Below, one piece after another: positions 5,118-6,658 of a stretch of 6,658 nt of DNA. The stretch is from Treponema sp. UBA6988 (GTDB lineage: Bacteria; Spirochaetota; Spirochaetia; Treponematales; Treponemataceae): assembly GCA_002448445.1 (NCBI GenBank), contig DJYC01000088.1, positions 1-6,658 of the forward strand, written 5' to 3'. The notes beneath the pieces were generated by a model. That model was not told the origin of the DNA. It did not search any database and saw only the letters and a program-made list of their open reading frames with translations. Made by a program: the position numbers and the translations under genes. The number at the start of each line of letters is the position of its first letter. Positions within the stretch are counted from its first letter, which is position 1.

Positions 5118-6563
5118 ATGGCCTTTACTGTAACAAGAATCATCTTTGTAATATTGGGAATAGTCGGCACATTCCTTGCCCTGCCCTTTGCAACATCAAT
5201 CGTTCTGGGTGAAGGGCTAAAGCTTACCCTTTCCTACGCAATACCAATGGCCGTAAGCTGGCTCTTTGCAGCGGTATTTTTCTTTGCAGGAAAAAAGAAA
5301 AAAATGAACCTTAGCACAAAGGCAAGTTTTGTAACCGTAGCCCTGTCATGGCTTTTCATGGGCTTTCTGGGTGCAATTCCCCTTTACGCAAGCGGTGCAA
5401 TTCCCAACGCAACCGACGCAATATTTGAAAGCATAAGCGGCTTTACCACGACGGGAGCCACAATCCTTTCCGAAATTGAATGTCTTCCCCGCAGCATAAA
5501 CCTGTGGCGCTGCGTAATGCACTGGGTTGGCGGCATGGGAATCATCGTGCTTACAGTTGCCCTTCTGCCTATCCTTGGCGTTGGAGGCTTCCAGCTTATC
5601 AAGGCAGAAACCACGGGCCCCGAAAAGGGAAAACTTACCCCAAAAATCACAACTACCGCAAAGGTCCTCTGGTTCATCTACCTTGGAATGACCGTAATAG
5701 AGGCAATTCTCCTAATGATTTTTGGCATGGACTTTCTTGACGCAATAAGCCACGCATTCAGCACCTTGGGAACAGGCGGCTTTTCCACCAAGAACAACAG
5801 CATTGCATCCTTTAATTCAGCCGCAATAGACTGGATTTGCTGGACCTTCATGTTCCTTGCCGGAATAAACTTTTCGCTCTACTACTACATCTTCATAAAA
5901 AAATGGAACGACATAACAGGCAACACGGAATTCAAGGTCTACATTGCAATAACAGTAATTGCGGCAGTCCTAATCGGAATCTTTGAAAGCCCCGCCTATG
6001 GAAGCTTCCTAAAGGCCCTGCGCTACTCCTTCTTCCAAAGCTCAACCATCATATCTTCCACAGGCTTTGCAACCGCAGACTATACCACATGGAGCCCCGC
6101 ATCCCAGGCCGTAATATTTGCCCTGCTCTTCATCGGGGGAAGCTCCGGCAGTACGGCTGGAGGCGTAAAAGTTATCCGCTGGGTCGTAATAGCAAGGCAG
6201 TTCAAAAACGAAATACTAAAGATAATGCATCCCCACGGAGTCTTTACAATCAGGCTGAACAAGCAGGTCTGCCGCAAGGACATTGTATTTACCGTAACTG
6301 CATTCTTCTTTATCTACGTGCTCGTTGTTGCGGTAACAACTTTATTCGGTGCGGTCTTTGGACTGGACATCTTCTCTGCATTCACTGGAGCCGTAACCAT
6401 GTGCGGAAACTGTGGCCCAGGCTTTAACCTACTTGGCCCATCCTGCAACTACGGCTTTTTGGCTGCCCCGGTAAAATGGCTCTACAGCCTCGTCATGATT
6501 GCAGGCCGCCTTGAATTCTTTACGATTGCAATTCTCTTCTCTCCTGCCTTCTGGAAAAAATAA
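5118..6563 (+). CDS. trkH: Trk/Ktr-type K+ transporter membrane subunit TrkH
   Basis: This is the K+-translocating inner-membrane subunit, which works as a dimer gated by TrkA, encoded just upstream. Its 481 residues match the usual ~480-490. The four membrane-pore-membrane repeats are visible from their filter loops: SGFTTTGAT (107-115), STLGTGGFS (215-223), SSTGFATAD (313-321) and TMCGNCGPGF (427-436). Other family signatures are MHWVGGMGII (134-143), the GGSSGSTAGGVK segment (340-351), whose glycine-rich intramembrane loop acts as a gate in TrkH structures, and AGRLEFFTI (462-470). Likely membrane helices lie near 8-28, 39-58, 70-90, 132-152, 183-203, 237-259, 273-289, 328-344, 387-411 and 446-470. 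A basic cluster KKKKM follows the second helix. GPGF in the last loop and the full N-terminal helix pair favour TrkH over KtrB. Its valine codons are mostly GTA, whereas trkA uses GTT. No clear terminator follows. Confidence 0.95.
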   Translation: MAFTVTRIIFVILGIVGTFLALPFATSIVLGEGLKLTLSYAIPMAVSWLFAAVFFFAGKKKKMNLSTKASFVTVALSWLFMGFLGAIPLYASGAIPNATDAIFESISGFTTTGATILSEIECLPRSINLWRCVMHWVGGMGIIVLTVALLPILGVGGFQLIKAETTGPEKGKLTPKITTTAKVLWFIYLGMTVIEAILLMIFGMDFLDAISHAFSTLGTGGFSTKNNSIASFNSAAIDWICWTFMFLAGINFSLYYYIFIKKWNDITGNTEFKVYIAITVIAAVLIGIFESPAYGSFLKALRYSFFQSSTIISSTGFATADYTTWSPASQAVIFALLFIGGSSGSTAGGVKVIRWVVIARQFKNEILKIMHPHGVFTIRLNKQVCRKDIVFTVTAFFFIYVLVVAVTTLFGAVFGLDIFSAFTGAVTMCGNCGPGFNLLGPSCNYGFLAAPVKWLYSLVMIAGRLEFFTIAILFSPAFWKK

Positions 6564-6658
6564 ATTTTCTTCTTTTTTCTCTGGAGCAGCTTGCCTTGTC
6601 TTACTGCCCTGCGGGATGCCTTGTATTACGGGCTTTGCGGGGTTCCGCCTTTCGGCTC
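6564..6658 (-). repeat. Non-coding tail entering a GC-rich repeat, cut by the window edge
   Basis: After the trkH stop comes a pyrimidine-rich stretch without a hairpin, then GC-rich DNA from about 6605. CTTTGCG (6633-6639), GTTCCGCC (6642-6649) and TTCGGCTC (6651-6658) occur in the same order on the minus strand of the element at 3449-3488 (3488-3482, 3473-3466, 3456-3449), with shorter spacers here. Small hairpins GCGG-GGTT-CCGC and GCC-TTTC-GGC overlap. This suggests a second, inverted and shortened member of one repeat family. Confidence 0.4.

Overview
The window looks like chromosomal DNA of a spirochaete, most likely a Treponema. The clues are moderate GC, two exported outer-membrane beta-barrel proteins with 'AFAQ/VFAQ' signal-peptidase sites, consensus-like Shine-Dalgarno and sigma70-type boxes, and GC-rich hairpin repeats of a kind I associate with treponemes. 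This assignment is inference; there is no rRNA or other marker gene here.

Layout. Bases 1-2607 hold two minus-strand genes in tandem. A 540-residue barrel protein (2607 to 985) is followed by a clean intrinsic terminator (954 to 922). A second, related barrel protein starts at 734 and runs off the left edge, so only its first 244 codons are visible. Each gene has its own ribosome site and promoter-like boxes. A tandem 23-base repeat containing a TTCGACAAGCTCACC core lies between them.

Bases 2608-3652 form a kilobase of gene-poor DNA between the divergent gene sets. From left to right it holds the promoter of the 540-residue gene, an AT-rich stretch, a GC-rich block of nested inverted repeats (2804-2953), three copies of a composite two-hairpin repeat (3026-3404), a larger closed stem enclosing a GNRA-type hairpin (3412-3498), and the trkA promoter. 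The composite repeat is the most unusual item. Its distal stem arms differ in sequence between copies but stay self-complementary, and one copy keeps a stem through G.U pairs that would work only in plus-strand RNA.

Bases 3653-6563 are a plus-strand potassium-uptake operon. trkA encodes a double-RCK NAD-binding regulator of 479 residues. It appears leaderless, because a perfect TATAAT ends 6 bases before its ATG. After 25 bases comes trkH, the K+ translocating membrane subunit of 481 residues. TrkA should sit on the cytoplasmic face of the TrkH dimer and gate it in response to nucleotides. The barrel proteins have no evident functional link to the Trk system. The last ~95 bases have no gene and run into a GC-rich repeat that shares three ordered 7-8-base blocks with the 3412-3498 element in the opposite orientation.
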